Shown here: one piece after another, positions 6,168-12,824 of the stretch | How positions within the stretch are numbered: the first letter of the stretch is position 1 | Layout: every line of letters begins with the position of its first letter | IMG/VR virus record: IMGVR_UViG_3300035092_000005 | Coordinates: 1-22,873 of that record | Reading direction: 5' to 3' (one strand) | Source of the DNA: a virus | Length of the DNA: 22,873 nt | Notes under the pieces: model-generated | Told to the model about the DNA's origin: nothing | Database searches by the model: none | Seen by the model: the letters and a program-made list of their open reading frames with translations, nothing else | Program-made: the position numbers and the translations under genes

Positions 6168-6416
6168 TCACTTCGCGCTTGTCGCGTCCCAACATTCCTC
6201 ACAAACCGTAAATGTCGTGCCTCCTTCGGCCTTCGATCTTAGTTTGCCGCATCTAACGCAGGGGTAAACGTGCCCGGTTTCCAAAAGCCGTTTACAGTTG
6301 CCGCACGTCACGCCAATGCTGATCCCGACACTGGAAATGTTTTGAGATGAATACTGCTGACCAACTCCGCAAGCGTAAACGCCGGGCTTAATTCGATAGT
6401 GAACCTGATCACTCAC
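6168..6416 (-). CDS. small multi-zinc-ribbon protein, 82 aa
   Basis: The start is the GTG at 6416, which overlaps the TGA of the Lar-family gene (GTGA) and has a GGAG site seven bases upstream. A much longer open frame exists upstream but lies inside that gene. The 82-residue product has three Cys pairs at 38/41 (CGNC), 53/56 (CVRCGKL) and 72/75 (CEECW), enough for a zinc ribbon plus a half-site. It is probably a nucleic-acid or protein-binding adaptor. No family is recognised. Confidence 0.75.
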   Translation of the reverse strand: MSDQVHYRIKPGVYACGVGQQYSSQNISSVGISIGVTCGNCKRLLETGHVYPCVRCGKLRSKAEGGTTFTVCEECWDATSAK

Positions 6417-7009
6417 GTCCTCTCTCCTTCCCTCTCTGCGCGGGACTTCATCATCGCTGTAACGATTCGCTGTTCGAGGTCTAACTTGAAACGATGCACG
6501 CTCGATTTGGATACTTCGCCGTTCGTGCCAGTTAGAGCAACGCCCTTCTCCATCAGCCAACTGTGAACAATCGATTTCGCGATAGCCCACGCCCCTTCTA
6601 CTTTTAATCCCTCAGTAGCGCGGGGAGTGGCGGCACGGACTTCGGCTTCGCGCTTGGCTAACGCATCGGCGATAGGCCGTAATCTCAAGCATGGCAGTTG
6701 GCCGCATGAGCAATTACGAACCTTAAAACCTAACCCCATTTCCTCAACGATCTTGTAGGCCAGCTCGTAATCGTCATCGTCCGCTGCTGCGCGGGGAAGA
6801 GCACGAGTGTTCCAAGCGGTGACGGCTTCCGTTTCAGTGCGATACCAAGACGTGGAGGGAAGTACGGCGCACTCGTTAAATGAGCGGCAAATAATCCGGC
6901 ACATCGGCTTTAACGCGCCGTCTCCGCGCATTACCTCAGGCTGTTTCGCGCAGAACGGACACGGCTTCAGTTCCGGTGCTGGTTGGGCCTGTGGTGAATC
7001 ATTCTTCAT
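6413..7009 (-). CDS. Lar-family zinc protein
   Basis: Residues 13-70 match the Lar family (named for restriction alleviation in Rac prophage): ELKPCPFC with C17 and C20, further cysteines at 37, 41 and 47, and the closing AVTAWNTR at 63-70. In E. coli, Lar modulates type I restriction; most phage homologues are untested. This copy is long (198 aa, against about 60-80 for simple Lar proteins) and has an extra C-terminal region with a Cys-rich turn (NCSCGQLPC) and long helices that I cannot assign. The ATG at 7009 lies two bases after the stop of the upstream gene. Confidence 0.8.
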   Translation of the reverse strand: MKNDSPQAQPAPELKPCPFCAKQPEVMRGDGALKPMCRIICRSFNECAVLPSTSWYRTETEAVTAWNTRALPRAAADDDDYELAYKIVEEMGLGFKVRNCSCGQLPCLRLRPIADALAKREAEVRAATPRATEGLKVEGAWAIAKSIVHSWLMEKGVALTGTNGEVSKSSVHRFKLDLEQRIVTAMMKSRAEREGERT

Positions 7010-7011
7010 GG

Positions 7012-7182
7012 TTACACCTCAACTTTGAACATCCGAAACATCATCTGCCGTAGTTCTCGCCAATCGCGTTTACTGTATTTAGGTTGGCCTACTTGCGAGG
7101 TCCATAGCCGATGAAAGACAGCGCGTAACTCTTCCAACGTGGGCTGCTCTTTGCGCACTCGCTTACGTCGTTCACTCGGCAT
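7012..7182 (-). CDS. small basic phage protein, 56 aa
   Basis: The ATG at 7182 overlaps the stop of the large upstream gene (ATGA) and gives a 56-residue, strongly basic protein: MPSERRKRVRKEQ, followed by two helices (TLEELRAVFHRLWTSQ and RDWRELRQMMFRMFKVEV). An in-frame start 27 bases earlier would lie inside the upstream gene and is less likely. Its charge suggests DNA or RNA binding, but no known fold is recognised. Confidence 0.7.
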   Translation of the reverse strand: MPSERRKRVRKEQPTLEELRAVFHRLWTSQVGQPKYSKRDWRELRQMMFRMFKVEV

Positions 7183-8231
7183 CACTTCCTCCGTTGTTGC
7201 TCCAGCCACTTCAACGCATCAGGATATTTAGCGGACGGCAGCTCCCCTATTTTCTTTATCTTGAATGCTGTTAGAAAATCCGCTTTGCAGTTCTTCCCAA
7301 TGCCCTCGATTACTTCTTGAAGCGTGGTCACTTGTACATCGTTAATGTAGGCATTCTGAGATTCTTCTTTTTTACCTTCGCTATTGAGTGCTCTCGCCAA
7401 CGTAGTTTCAGCGTGTTTGTATCTACTCGCGGACACGTCTTCGACCGCTTTGATTTCCTGTTTGTAGGTGGTAGTCCAGTAGTCCAGGACTTCCTTCTGC
7501 TTTGTCTCGCTGAGTCGATTGAACAGGTCGCGGAGTATCTTTGCTTGAGGCTCGCTGACGGTTGGTGCTGTCGAAGCTGCCGCCGTGTCGTCATTCAAGT
7601 AACCATCTGGCAAGTCCTCCACATCCTGCGTAAAGATTTCTGATGCCGCCATTACGGTTAAGCAGAAGTCAACCTGGGCTCGCTTCTTGGCGCGTTTCAG
7701 AACCGCGTTCGCAGCATCAGCAGGCGGGACTTTTATCTGCTCGACCTTGACAATCGTTGGACGCCCTCTGTCCCATTCTTTCTTGTACTTGAGGCGGCGC
7801 TGGTCTTCGGGCGTGTCGTTGTACTCCTCTTTGCTGAGCGCTGCCCTCCAGAGGAACTTTTCTTCATTGCTGGAGCATTCGCCTACCCCAGCGCCCATAA
7901 ATGAATCCGTAGGCACGTGACGCCCGATGGCGCGTATTCTGTAGCGAATTTCGTCCGGCGTTGATAGGTCTGTAATCTCAGGGTCAATCGCCACACGGAA
8001 CGTGAGCAGAAGAATCTCAGACCCGGGCTTGTAGAGTGTTGGCTTTTTGGTTCCCGGAATGACGCCGTAATGCACGTCTTTCTTCATCTGTTTCGCCATT
8101 ACCCGGTGAATAGCGTCAACCCTCTGTTTTACATCTTGCAGGTCGAATACGTGAGCATCGCTGTACGGTATGACTTCTACTTCCTGCGGTTGGCGCTCGA
8201 GCGCGAGTGTCTCTTCTTTAGTTGTGTTCAT
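7182..8231 (-). CDS. large conserved phage protein, candidate recombination partner
   Basis: A 349-residue protein with a highly recognisable N-terminal block: VMAKQMKKDVHYGVIPGTKK then LYKPGSEILLLTF (residues 44-78), a beta region with IGRHV and GAGVGECSSNEEKFLWR, and a helix AANAVLKRAKKRAQVDFCL. I recall this arrangement in phage proteins of unknown function, often near recombination nucleases. The C-terminal 50 residues (TTLQEVIEGIGKNCKADFL, then KIKKIGELPS, then ALKWLEQQ) look like the small helical domain that ends several annealing proteins. With the YqaJ exonuclease in the same operon, a single-strand annealing or DNA-binding role is plausible. The ribosome site AAAGGA is ten bases before the ATG. 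Confidence 0.75.
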   Translation of the reverse strand: MNTTKEETLALERQPQEVEVIPYSDAHVFDLQDVKQRVDAIHRVMAKQMKKDVHYGVIPGTKKPTLYKPGSEILLLTFRVAIDPEITDLSTPDEIRYRIRAIGRHVPTDSFMGAGVGECSSNEEKFLWRAALSKEEYNDTPEDQRRLKYKKEWDRGRPTIVKVEQIKVPPADAANAVLKRAKKRAQVDFCLTVMAASEIFTQDVEDLPDGYLNDDTAAASTAPTVSEPQAKILRDLFNRLSETKQKEVLDYWTTTYKQEIKAVEDVSASRYKHAETTLARALNSEGKKEESQNAYINDVQVTTLQEVIEGIGKNCKADFLTAFKIKKIGELPSAKYPDALKWLEQQRRK

Positions 8232-8418
8232 CTAGTAAAAATCCTTTATTTGTTCTCTGATTAACTCTACCTGCCAGCGACGCGCCATTGCCATGCAGTC
8301 GGCAAGGTTCTTTTGCAAATCTCCGCGTGTGTACGTGGCGCTTTGGCCGCCTATCACCACTGTCACTCTGTTGACAGTGAGAGCGGTTTCAGTGATCGAG
8401 ATGCGCCTGATTAGTCAT
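8232..8418 (-). pseudogene. phage gene with frame-disrupted start, about 60 aa
   Basis: A GAGGT site lies seven bases before an ATG at 8418, but that frame stops after nine codons. The frame shifted by one base is open from 8414 to a TAG at 8232 and clearly encodes protein: LIRRISITETALTVNRVTVV, then GGQSATYTRGDL and LADCMAMARRWQVELI. It has no ATG, GTG or TTG near the ribosome site. Removing one base right after the ATG would restore a 61-residue product. The frame ends on the TAG directly before the next gene's ATG. It is either an assembly indel or a recently lost gene; an internal GTG about 19 codons in could also be used. Confidence 0.6.
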
Positions 8419-8446
8419 TTGATTTACCTCTAATAGCCGATGCGAT

Positions 8447-8638
8447 CTAGAATTCGTCCTCGTCGTCTCCGACTTCGCGCACGGCCTCACAATGCTTGCA
8501 GACCATTACCATTTCGCCATCGACCGTATCTCCGTCTTCATCTTCGCTGGCGAATCCCGGCATCCAGTGATGGTCCGCACCTTCGCAGACGCTACAGTGC
8601 CGCTTGCAAACAGAAGGAATAACCACAGCCTCATCCAT
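8447..8638 (-). CDS. small zinc-binding phage protein, 63 aa
   Basis: A 63-residue protein with probable metal ligands C11, C15, C18, H23 and H24 (CSVCEGADHHWMPG), then C47 and C50 (CKHC), and an acidic tail. Phage proteins of this HHW type with two Cys pairs are common and uncharacterised. Its ATG overlaps the previous stop as TAATG. It is likely a single zinc ribbon mediating protein contacts. Confidence 0.8.
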   Translation of the reverse strand: MDEAVVIPSVCKRHCSVCEGADHHWMPGFASEDEDGDTVDGEMVMVCKHCEAVREVGDDEDEF

Positions 8639-8868
8639 TATCTTCTCCCTTTCCGCAGCGAGTCATGTAAGGAAACTTTCCACACTCCATAAAATCCTGC
8701 CGCTTCGGCAAGTTGAATAAAGCATGTCGGACACAAAATCCCCGGCTCGTTGGCCTTTGTTACAGCCTTGTCCCACATGGCGTTTGACGTAAACCAGACC
8801 ACGTTGGGACCGCCGCACTTGTGGCAATAGAGTTCGGGAGACTTCTCTGTTTCTGAACTTCGCGTCAT
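8638..8868 (-). CDS. zinc-ribbon phage protein, 76 aa
   Basis: A 76-residue protein with a zinc ribbon: C15/C18 (YCHKCGGPNVVWFTSN) paired with C46/C49 (GILCPTCF), followed by IQLAEAAGF and a closing W-x-V-S strand. The combination of VVWFTSN, a tryptophan helix and GILCPTCF recurs in phage proteins I have seen described as hypothetical. The ATG overlaps the previous stop (ATGA) and the stop overlaps the next start, so it is coupled on both sides. The role is unknown. Confidence 0.8.
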   Translation of the reverse strand: MTRSSETEKSPELYCHKCGGPNVVWFTSNAMWDKAVTKANEPGILCPTCFIQLAEAAGFYGVWKVSLHDSLRKGRR

Positions 8869-9056
8869 CGGTCTTCCTCAACTTCCAGATAATCACCACC
8901 CGACACTGGATACATGAGACGCGCGATCGCCTCAGCCGACGACAGATCTTCCGCATACACAGTTCCGAGAAAGTCAACGTTACCCGCCTTGCTTGGAACG
9001 ATTCGGAAGACCGCGTAGTCCATGCCCTTGCAGCACTTCTCTGTTTCTTTGGTCAT
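8865..9056 (-). CDS. hypothetical phage protein, 63 aa
   Basis: The ATG at 9056 is chosen because AAAGGA lies nine bases before it. An earlier in-frame ATG at 9086 lies inside the upstream gene. The 63-residue product MTKETEKCCKGMDYAVFRIV... ends with a strand-helix-strand layout (FLGTVYAEDLSSAEAIARLM, then GDYLEVEED), like small alpha-beta phage proteins that wrap an AEDLSSAEAIAR-type helix. The function is unknown. Confidence 0.75.
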   Translation of the reverse strand: MTKETEKCCKGMDYAVFRIVPSKAGNVDFLGTVYAEDLSSAEAIARLMYPVSGGDYLEVEEDR

Positions 9057-9070
9057 GATTGCGATTCCTT

Positions 9071-9403
9071 TCACTGGTCCACGCATTCAAGGCAACTAAC
9101 GTGTGCGGTTACTCTCCGCTTCAACAGCGGATGCCGTGTCGCCAGCACTACGGTCACTAGGACGTTGATCGTGCGGTCATCTCGCGGCCATACGCCCGCA
9201 GATTCACCGAACTCGATTCTGTAACCGACTACGCGAGCCGTGCGCGGTTTGTCTTGCGGCCCGCGCACTACGCAGAAGTGGTCACGGCCATCGGTGCGGG
9301 CTACGCCTAAGAAGATCCGAACACGCGAGCCGATCTCAGGAGCCTGTTTGCAAAACAGGCGCACCGATTTCAGATATCTGTCTGTTTCTGTGTTACGTGT
9401 CAT
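9071..9403 (-). CDS. hypothetical phage protein, 110 aa
   Basis: A 110-residue basic protein. Its ATG overlaps the stop of the SWIM-type gene upstream (ATGA). The middle is beta-rich (GSRVRIFLGVARTDGRDHFC, ARVVGYRIEF, TINVLVTVVLAT), suggesting a small barrel, possibly nucleic-acid binding. It ends with SCLECVDQ, one Cys pair. No family is recognised. A ribosome site for the next gene begins right after its stop. Confidence 0.7.
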   Translation of the reverse strand: MTRNTETDRYLKSVRLFCKQAPEIGSRVRIFLGVARTDGRDHFCVVRGPQDKPRTARVVGYRIEFGESAGVWPRDDRTINVLVTVVLATRHPLLKRRVTAHVSCLECVDQ

Positions 9404-9711
9404 TGCTGCTGCTCCACTTCTTTTCCAAAGTCCGGTTGTTGCGTAAGTAAGTCGGCGAGCACAGCGCGAACATGTCTACACTTCCTCTGACCCAACTCGC
9501 TTGCCTTACAATTACAAAACGAGCAGATTGACCCGGCATCGCTCATGAAGATTTCCGTCTCGTAGATGTTTCCCGAGTCGCTCTTGACGGAGTAGGCGAA
9601 GACTTCTCGCTCGCTGTGGGCTGAGCGCATCGCGGACCAATCGATCAAAAACTGAAGCTCCAGCTTCTCGTCTGGTAGCGCGTCTTCAAGTTCGAGGATT
9701 AGTACGCTCAC
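9400..9711 (-). CDS. SWIM-type zinc-finger protein, 103 aa
   Basis: The GTG at 9711 overlaps the TGA of the upstream gene (GTGA) and has an AAAGG site about seven bases upstream; an upstream ATG at 9774 lies inside that gene. The 103-residue product has a beta-rich N-terminus and a SWIM signature: C66-x-C68, nine residues, C78-x-H80, in CNCKASELGQRKCRHVRAVL. SWIM domains bind nucleic acid or protein in transposases, helicases and recombination factors. Another SWIM-like gene lies two genes upstream at 10150-10479. Confidence 0.8.
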   Translation of the reverse strand: MSVLILELEDALPDEKLELQFLIDWSAMRSAHSEREVFAYSVKSDSGNIYETEIFMSDAGSICSFCNCKASELGQRKCRHVRAVLADLLTQQPDFGKEVEQQQ

Positions 9712-10148
9712 GTAGTGCCCTTTCCGCTTAGTGCGGCGCGAGCCTCTCCTAAGATCGCGTAGAGCCGTGTCCATCGTGCGTCGTTAAGGCCGATTACAAT
9801 CCCTCTCAGGTGATCCATATCGCGATAGATCGGCATGATGCCGTGAGCACATTCTTCAATACGCTTCAGCGCCTCCCGCAGTCGGCCTGCCTCTGCAAGT
9901 AGGGCATCATGTTCGTTGACTGCGGTGACGATCAGTTCTGCGTTAGCCTCGCATTCAGCGCGGTTAGTGATAGGTAGCGGGAGCGCCGCACCAACCATGT
10001 GCTCTCCGGTAGAGTTCTCAGGACCGCCGCCCAGGATGTAGCAACCTCGATCCCCCGGCGTGTTGTCCCAGCCTTGAACGCGCCACGGTCTCGCGGTAGC
10101 CCATCGTTGCCATAGCTGTTGTTTTGTTGCTGTCGCCTCATTGCTCAT
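9708..10148 (-). CDS. hypothetical phage protein, 146 aa
   Basis: A 146-residue protein. The N-terminus has several tryptophans (RPWRVQGWDNTPGDRG); the centre carries NRAECEANAELIVTAVNEHD followed by a helix ALLAEAGRLREALKRIEEC. The NAELIVTAVNxHxxL motif is typical of a large group of phage early proteins of unknown function. The ATG at 10148 lies just after the previous stop with a GGAAG site upstream. The stop overlaps the start of the SWIM-type gene. Confidence 0.75.
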   Translation of the reverse strand: MSNEATATKQQLWQRWATARPWRVQGWDNTPGDRGCYILGGGPENSTGEHMVGAALPLPITNRAECEANAELIVTAVNEHDALLAEAGRLREALKRIEECAHGIMPIYRDMDHLRGIVIGLNDARWTRLYAILGEARAALSGKGTT

Positions 10149-10149
10149 T

Positions 10150-10479
10150 TTATTTCCTTCCTATGGTTGCGGGTTTGCGCGATGACTCCTCAGATTCGAA
10201 TATCAACACACTGGCGATGTGGAAACAGCACGTCGGCTCCTGCGGCACGTAAAAAGCCTCGCAACTACACTGCGCTTGCGGCTCCTCATGTTCATCAATC
10301 CAGATTGAAACCACGTATCTGCTTCCTCCCCGGCCAATTACCCTGAAGTATCGCTCTCCCTCAATACTTCCGATCAGTTGCACATCTGGCTTTAACTCTA
10401 CTGCTCGACAGAGAGCTTTGTGAGCTCGACTACCGCGCTCAGGGTTAATGAAACTACTGACAGGGATTGAGGGAAGCAT
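10150..10479 (-). CDS. second SWIM-type zinc-finger protein, 109 aa
   Basis: From the ATG at 10479 the product has 109 residues: an N-terminal helix with RAHKALCRAVEL, a beta region (YFRVIGRGGSRYVVSIW), and a SWIM signature C71-x-C73, eleven residues, C85-x-H87, followed by the usual helix HIASVLIF. A longer frame from 10542 would run into the upstream gene. The ribosome site is weak, so translation may depend on coupling to the upstream gene six bases away. The layout, strands then CxC...CxH then helix, is the same as in the neighbour at 9400-9711 although sequence identity is low. Confidence 0.75.
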   Translation of the reverse strand: MLPSIPVSSFINPERGSRAHKALCRAVELKPDVQLIGSIEGERYFRVIGRGGSRYVVSIWIDEHEEPQAQCSCEAFYVPQEPTCCFHIASVLIFESEESSRKPATIGRK

Positions 10480-10484
10480 GCTAG

Positions 10485-10892
10485 TTAAACCAGTTCGTCC
10501 ATGTGGGATGCTTGAATATCGTCGGAGTGACTCCCCTGCCACAACGACTCTGCGCCGCGCTCTTGGCAGCTACAACTCAGATCTAAAGCAACGTCATATC
10601 CGTAGAACGTCTTCATGTATCTACCCTTACCCTCGCCGCGAGATGTCAACTCGCCAGCATCGGCTTCAAGATTCAATACATGGCCGTCGCCTTTGTGTTC
10701 TTTAGTGATTTCTTCTGGCAGCTCGCCCTCGAAATCAAATGAAGCTTCCTTTAATTCTTGGCCGCATTCGTCGTGAGTTAACACGATACGCACCGTTCCG
10801 CTATAGCTTCCGTCTTCGCTGAGATCGACTTCTACTTCTGGCTCCGTCGAATCATCGTATGCTGCAAACTTGTTACATTGATCGCATCTCAT
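10485..10892 (-). CDS. Cys-containing hypothetical protein, 135 aa
   Basis: A 135-residue acidic protein starting MRCDQCNKFAAYDD, with a good GGAG site eight bases upstream. Metal ligand candidates are C3/C6, H40/C43 and C107/C109 (LDLSCSCQERG). The central part is beta-rich and acidic (VEVDLSEDGSYSGTVRIVLT). The spacing of CxxC, HxxC and CxC would allow one zinc site linking distant strands. It lies directly upstream of the second SWIM gene. No family is recognised. Confidence 0.75.
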   Translation of the reverse strand: MRCDQCNKFAAYDDSTEPEVEVDLSEDGSYSGTVRIVLTHDECGQELKEASFDFEGELPEEITKEHKGDGHVLNLEADAGELTSRGEGKGRYMKTFYGYDVALDLSCSCQERGAESLWQGSHSDDIQASHMDELV

Positions 10893-10895
10893 TGT

Positions 10896-11036
10896 TTATG
10901 CTCCTGCTGCCTTTTCTTCGGTCTTTTGTCTTCGCTCAACACCTGACGTTAGCCGCTCTGCTTCACATGCAGAACAAACATTTGACGAGTGGCGTGGTAG
11001 AGATTCGCGGATGTGCATGTTGCACAGATTTTCCAA
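10896..11036 (-). CDS. zinc-type small protein with TTG start, 46 aa
   Basis: Reading from a TTG at 11036, directly after the TAG of the upstream gene, gives 46 residues with C5-x-x-H8 and a later CSAC pair (NVCSACEAERLTSG), then a basic, Glu-rich tail. The CxxH...CxxC pattern is a plausible zinc site. It uses up the last two metal residues only if the TTG start, rather than the ATG at 11018, is used. No strong ribosome site is visible, so translation may depend on coupling to the preceding stop. It leads into the ribosome site of the 10892 gene. Confidence 0.55.
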   Translation of the reverse strand: MENLCNMHIRESLPRHSSNVCSACEAERLTSGVERRQKTEEKAAGA

Positions 11037-11231
11037 CTACACAAACTTGAAATTTGATTGTAAGTCCTCAATCGCACTCACTACTGCATCAGCAAAGCGG
11101 TGGCGCCGTTCAGTTTCTTCGTCGCTCTCATCTTGAGCGAATATCCAGGGATCGCCTTTATCGCCAGCGTCGATTACGTCAAAGATCGCAGATGTGATGG
11201 TTGACTTGCTTGCAAAAAGCTCCTTGCTCAT
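11037..11231 (-). CDS. hypothetical phage protein, 64 aa
   Basis: The ATG at 11231 overlaps the stop of the gene upstream (ATGA), giving 64 residues: MSKELFASKSTITSAIFDVI followed by a charged region and the helix HRFADAVVSAIEDLQ. A longer frame from 11333 would lie inside the upstream gene. It is likely a small helical soluble protein. The function is unknown. Confidence 0.7.
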   Translation of the reverse strand: MSKELFASKSTITSAIFDVIDAGDKGDPWIFAQDESDEETERRHRFADAVVSAIEDLQSNFKFV

Positions 11232-11608
11232 GATGCATCGCCTCCGATCTTGGCTGCTCGTGCTAAGCATCGCTTGCAGTTGCTCTCGCTCGGATTGTTT
11301 GTCATCGGATGTGGCCCGCCCCGAGCGCGACATGCTGTTCCACCAGCTACCGCAATATGGAGCACTCGACGAGGAGCGTACTTCGCTTTGTAGTGCGAGC
11401 CTTCAATCATGCCTATCAGCATCGCACTAAACCGCGCTTCTGCCGCCGTGCGCGTTGATCCGTCGTGCATTGCGCCTTCAATAAACTCCGCTTTGCATGA
11501 GGCGCAGAAATCAACTTCTTGGCAGGTGCCGACGAGGCCCGTGGGCTTACCACACTCGATACATCTAACCGCTATAGAGTCAGGTTCAAAGGCGCATTCT
11601 GGAGTCAT
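11228..11608 (-). CDS. zinc-ribbon phage protein, 126 aa
   Basis: A 126-residue protein with two metal sites. Residues 16-38 form a ribbon (CIECGK, C29, CASC). Near the end, VLHIAVAGGTACRARGG (H84, C93) and NCKRCLARA (C111, C114) match an H...C...CxxCL module that recurs in small proteins of many phages. A middle segment has MIEGSHY. A strong AGGAGG site precedes the ATG at 11608. It is probably a DNA-binding or adaptor protein of the early operon. Confidence 0.75.
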   Translation of the reverse strand: MTPECAFEPDSIAVRCIECGKPTGLVGTCQEVDFCASCKAEFIEGAMHDGSTRTAAEARFSAMLIGMIEGSHYKAKYAPRRVLHIAVAGGTACRARGGPHPMTNNPSESNCKRCLARAAKIGGDAS

Positions 11609-11625
11609 CTTTCAATCCCCTCCTG

Positions 11626-11871
11626 TTAACCCAACGTAGAAACAATAACCTCTGAAATGATGAAGAGCGCTGCAAAGAAAGCGATCGCTAAGATGGCTAC
11701 TAGCAAGCCTCGCACAATTAACCTGAGCCACCAGAATCGCTTCTTGCTGCGAATATCTTCCCCGATCACCGTACCTCTGCTGTAAGTAGTTGGCGGTTTT
11801 AGGTGGTCCGCTGTCTTGCCTACCAGCGCATCGCGTTGTCGGTGGTATTCTTCAAGTGGTTCCATGATCAT
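11626..11871 (-). CDS. single-pass membrane protein, 81 aa
   Basis: An 81-residue protein with a cytoplasmic-type N-terminal half (acidic helix EPLEEYHRQRDAL, then basic RSKKRFWWLR at 41-50) and one long hydrophobic segment at about 51-77 (LIVRGLLVAILAIAFFAALF). The positive residues before the segment predict the N-terminus inside and a short C-terminus outside. The ATG overlaps the previous stop (ATGA). It could be an envelope-targeted phage protein such as an exclusion or membrane-anchor factor; there is no direct evidence for either. Confidence 0.75.
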   Translation of the reverse strand: MIMEPLEEYHRQRDALVGKTADHLKPPTTYSRGTVIGEDIRSKKRFWWLRLIVRGLLVAILAIAFFAALFIISEVIVSTLG

Positions 11872-12077
11872 TTCTTGCCGCCTTCGATAATGAGCATTAG
11901 TGTATCGGGGTCGAAACGGGACAGAGCGCTATTCAACTCCGCGAATTGCTTGAACTTGTCTTTCGTGTAAGGGTAGTCAGGATTCGTCCCGATGGCTTCA
12001 CCAAACCTGTCTAAGTTCAACTTCCATGAAGCCGTTCCAATCGCTTGCTGAAACTCTTTGATATCTTCTGTGGTCAT
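11868..12077 (-). CDS. hypothetical phage protein, 69 aa
   Basis: A 69-residue soluble, helical protein (MTTEDIKEFQQAIGTASWKL, then KFKQFAELNSALSRFD, then TLMLIIEGGKK). Its ATG overlaps the stop of the upstream gene and its stop overlaps the start of the membrane-protein gene, so three genes form one coupled chain. No family or metal site is recognised. Confidence 0.7.
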   Translation of the reverse strand: MTTEDIKEFQQAIGTASWKLNLDRFGEAIGTNPDYPYTKDKFKQFAELNSALSRFDPDTLMLIIEGGKK

Positions 12078-12334
12078 CGCTCATTCTCCTGTTTGTGTGG
12101 ATCTCCTACTGGTCCCCCAAGTACACTGCCTTCATGCCATTCACGGCATTCCTCGCAGTAGAACTTTTGGACCTTCTCTCCCGGTCGTGGATTCATCCTG
12201 CTTAGCGGGCCATCGTTCGCATACTTGCCCCGCACTAGTGGTTTACCATCGTTCAGATCGTCCAACACTCGCTGCACGACTCCGCGCATCAGCGCATCTT
12301 TCTCAATGTCGTCTAGTTCGTAAAGCATTCCCAT
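12074..12334 (-). CDS. hypothetical protein with one Cys/His site, 86 aa
   Basis: The start chosen is the ATG at 12334, nine bases after AAGGAG; an in-frame TTG at 12343 is too close to that site. The 86-residue product begins MGMLYELDDIEKDALMRGVV, helical, and holds a probable half zinc site in KFYCEECREWHEG. The region around it (RMNPRPGEKVQKFYCEEC) resembles short zinc-binding phage proteins. The function is unknown. Confidence 0.7.
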   Translation of the reverse strand: MGMLYELDDIEKDALMRGVVQRVLDDLNDGKPLVRGKYANDGPLSRMNPRPGEKVQKFYCEECREWHEGSVLGGPVGDPHKQENER

Positions 12335-12339
12335 TGTCT

Positions 12340-12558
12340 TCAACTCCTTTGGTTAGTCCTTAATAACGACCTAAAGTTCGGGCTGTCGAGTGGTCTGACT
12401 GTGGTCTGACTCCATTGATAATGTTTTGGACACTTATCCTGATACACAGCAATCCGTTTACACTGGTTTCCCTGTTTCGTTACGTGCTGGCAGCGCGGCC
12501 ATGACATCACACGGCAAACTACCTCAACGTACCTGAAGATACGTTTAGCCTTGACCAT
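12340..12558 (-). CDS. small C/H zinc-motif protein, 72 aa
   Basis: The product contains CQHVTKQGNQCKRIAVYQDK then CPKHY: ligands C23, C33, C43 and H46 when counted from the ATG at 12558. This C-x9-C-x9-C-x2-H pattern, with G-N-Q-C-K in the middle, is a small zinc motif seen in many bacterial and phage proteins. The start is uncertain: 12597 overlaps the upstream gene by 53 bases, 12558 overlaps it by 14 and follows a GGGGG, and an ATG at 12507 would keep only the motif. The role is unknown. Confidence 0.6.
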   Translation of the reverse strand: MVKAKRIFRYVEVVCRVMSWPRCQHVTKQGNQCKRIAVYQDKCPKHYQWSQTTVRPLDSPNFRSLLRTNQRS

Positions 12559-12796
12559 AAGCCCCCACGCTGACTCCGGTACCGCAGACCAATTCATGCG
12601 CCTCGTTAATAGCCGGATCGGCCTTGTTCACACAGCCCGCAACGCTGTATCCGCGAAAACCGTCAGCGTCCTTCTCGTACCACCACAAACCCTCCCAAAC
12701 CGTTCCGATGCAGCGATAGGTGGCGTGATGGAATCTGCCGCTTGCTAAGCTCTCCCGGAGATTATCTATCGACTTATTGCTCGTTTTCGTTTCCAT
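12545..12796 (-). CDS. hypothetical phage protein, 83 aa
   Basis: The ATG at 12796 is preceded by GGGAG eight bases upstream and is preferred to a GTG at 12814. The 83-residue product starts METKTSNKSIDNLRESLASG, has two cysteines and many aromatic residues (RCIGTVWEGLWWYEKDADGF), and ends in a Gly-rich tail. A small beta protein is likely. No function is recognised. Confidence 0.7.
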   Translation of the reverse strand: METKTSNKSIDNLRESLASGRFHHATYRCIGTVWEGLWWYEKDADGFRGYSVAGCVNKADPAINEAHELVCGTGVSVGAYGQG

Positions 12797-12824
12797 CGTT
12801 TCAACTCCCTTCACTGTCAGTAAG

